Positions 63,763-64,000 of a DNA stretch of 64,000 bases are shown in pieces. Origin of the DNA: Beijerinckiaceae bacterium. Its GTDB lineage: Bacteria; Pseudomonadota; Alphaproteobacteria; Rhizobiales; Beijerinckiaceae. Each line of letters begins with the position of its first letter. Within the stretch, counting starts at the first letter, position 1. The notes beneath the pieces were generated by a model. It was not told where the DNA came from, made no database searches, and saw only the letters and a list, made by a program, of their open reading frames with translations. The DNA lies in contig JAIETL010000003.1 of NCBI GenBank assembly GCA_019745195.1, positions 62,001 through 126,000 on the forward strand, written 5' to 3'. The translations under genes were made by a program, and so were the position numbers.

Positions 63763-64000
63763 ATGACCCCGCCACCAGCCACGCTTCATCCCGGGTATGA
63801 GCCGCATGCCGAGGCACCCGCCGCGCGTCGCGCCCGCGCGCTCGACAGGGTTGGTGCAGGCCTGTTGGTCGCGCTGCCGCTGGCGATGTGGCTCGCAAAC
63901 CGCTCCGCTCCGCTCCTGCTCGGGCTGTCCGCCATCGCATTTCTCGTGGCGCTCTGGCAGCGTGGCGGACATCGCGAGCTTTTCGACAGGCTGCGCGGCG
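63763..64000 (+). CDS. Membrane protein, N-terminal part (3' end outside window)
   Basis: 79 codons are visible, open to the end of the window. A polar N-terminus (about 28 residues) is followed by two hydrophobic segments (LLVALPLAMWLA and LLLGLSAIAFLVALW) that form the start of a polytopic protein. An O-antigen-ligase-like protein is possible by general appearance, but this cannot be supported from 79 residues. Divergent from tctC. Confidence 0.55.
   Translation, partial: MTPPPATLHPGYEPHAEAPAARRARALDRVGAGLLVALPLAMWLANRSAPLLLGLSAIAFLVALWQRGGHRELFDRLRG

Overview
The window reads as a chromosomal segment of a GC-rich alphaproteobacterium, most likely of the order Hyphomicrobiales and perhaps close to Bosea. 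This placement is an inference from gene content and style: tripartite tricarboxylate and TRAP binding proteins, a Porin_2-type module, DUF1289/cobS/cobT, dense packing with 4-bp ATGA/GTGA overlaps, and palindromic intergenic repeats of the kind common in this order. Most of it is ordinary metabolic housekeeping and nutrient uptake. No prophage, CRISPR array or replication origin was seen.

Region 1-6135 is nitrate assimilation: the 3' end of the nitrate reductase gene (nasA), a nitrate-type ABC permease and ATPase, a siroheme nitrite reductase (nirA) and a flavoprotein that probably feeds it electrons. In that flavoprotein an Fe-S domain replaces the usual FMN domain. Two large intergenic palindromic repeats sit in this operon. 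Region 6146-9953 holds phosphonate uptake genes phnCDE divergent from phnM, with a candidate Pho box between them and no C-P lyase core nearby. Region 10013-13692 has a type IB topoisomerase and small oxidoreductase/regulator genes.

Region 13906-17608 looks decayed or acquired. It holds a frameshifted Spy/CpxP-like gene, an IS630 fragment abutting an unrelated gene tail, a GC-poorer 12-TM-like membrane protein gene, and a possible integrase remnant just upstream of dusA, a known island integration gene. Region 17609-24121 has dusA, a thioesterase, an AHSA1 protein, an SMP-30-like lactonase, a TauE exporter, and cobS/cobT for cobalamin. Region 24136-29804 has an amidohydrolase, an outer-membrane protein and a catabolic cluster (Bug binding protein, GntR/FCD regulator, enolase-superfamily enzyme) with twin operator-like sites.

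Region 29811-37258 has a hybrid-type membrane histidine kinase, a nuclease, a GST, two tandem secreted paralogues of unknown function, a UDG-family protein, a one-module porin-like protein and two tandem TakP-like TRAP binding proteins. Region 37592-43750 looks like arginine/ornithine use: a ureohydrolase, an Lrp regulator, ornithine aminotransferase, and a polar amino-acid ABC transporter lacking an adjacent ATPase. A ParDE-like toxin-antitoxin pair follows.

Region 44489-53422 has a hydroxyisobutyrate-dehydrogenase-like enzyme, two exporters, a sarcosine-oxidase-like enzyme, a soluble chemoreceptor with a PilZ domain, and a tight three-gene operon of unknown membrane, coiled-coil and vWA-like proteins, the best candidate here for an undescribed system. 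Region 53551-64000 has moaA, cell-wall enzymes, RidA, tRNA-Val(CAC), gph, rpiA, a DUF2059 protein, a VOC protein, the tctCBA transporter and the start of a membrane protein.
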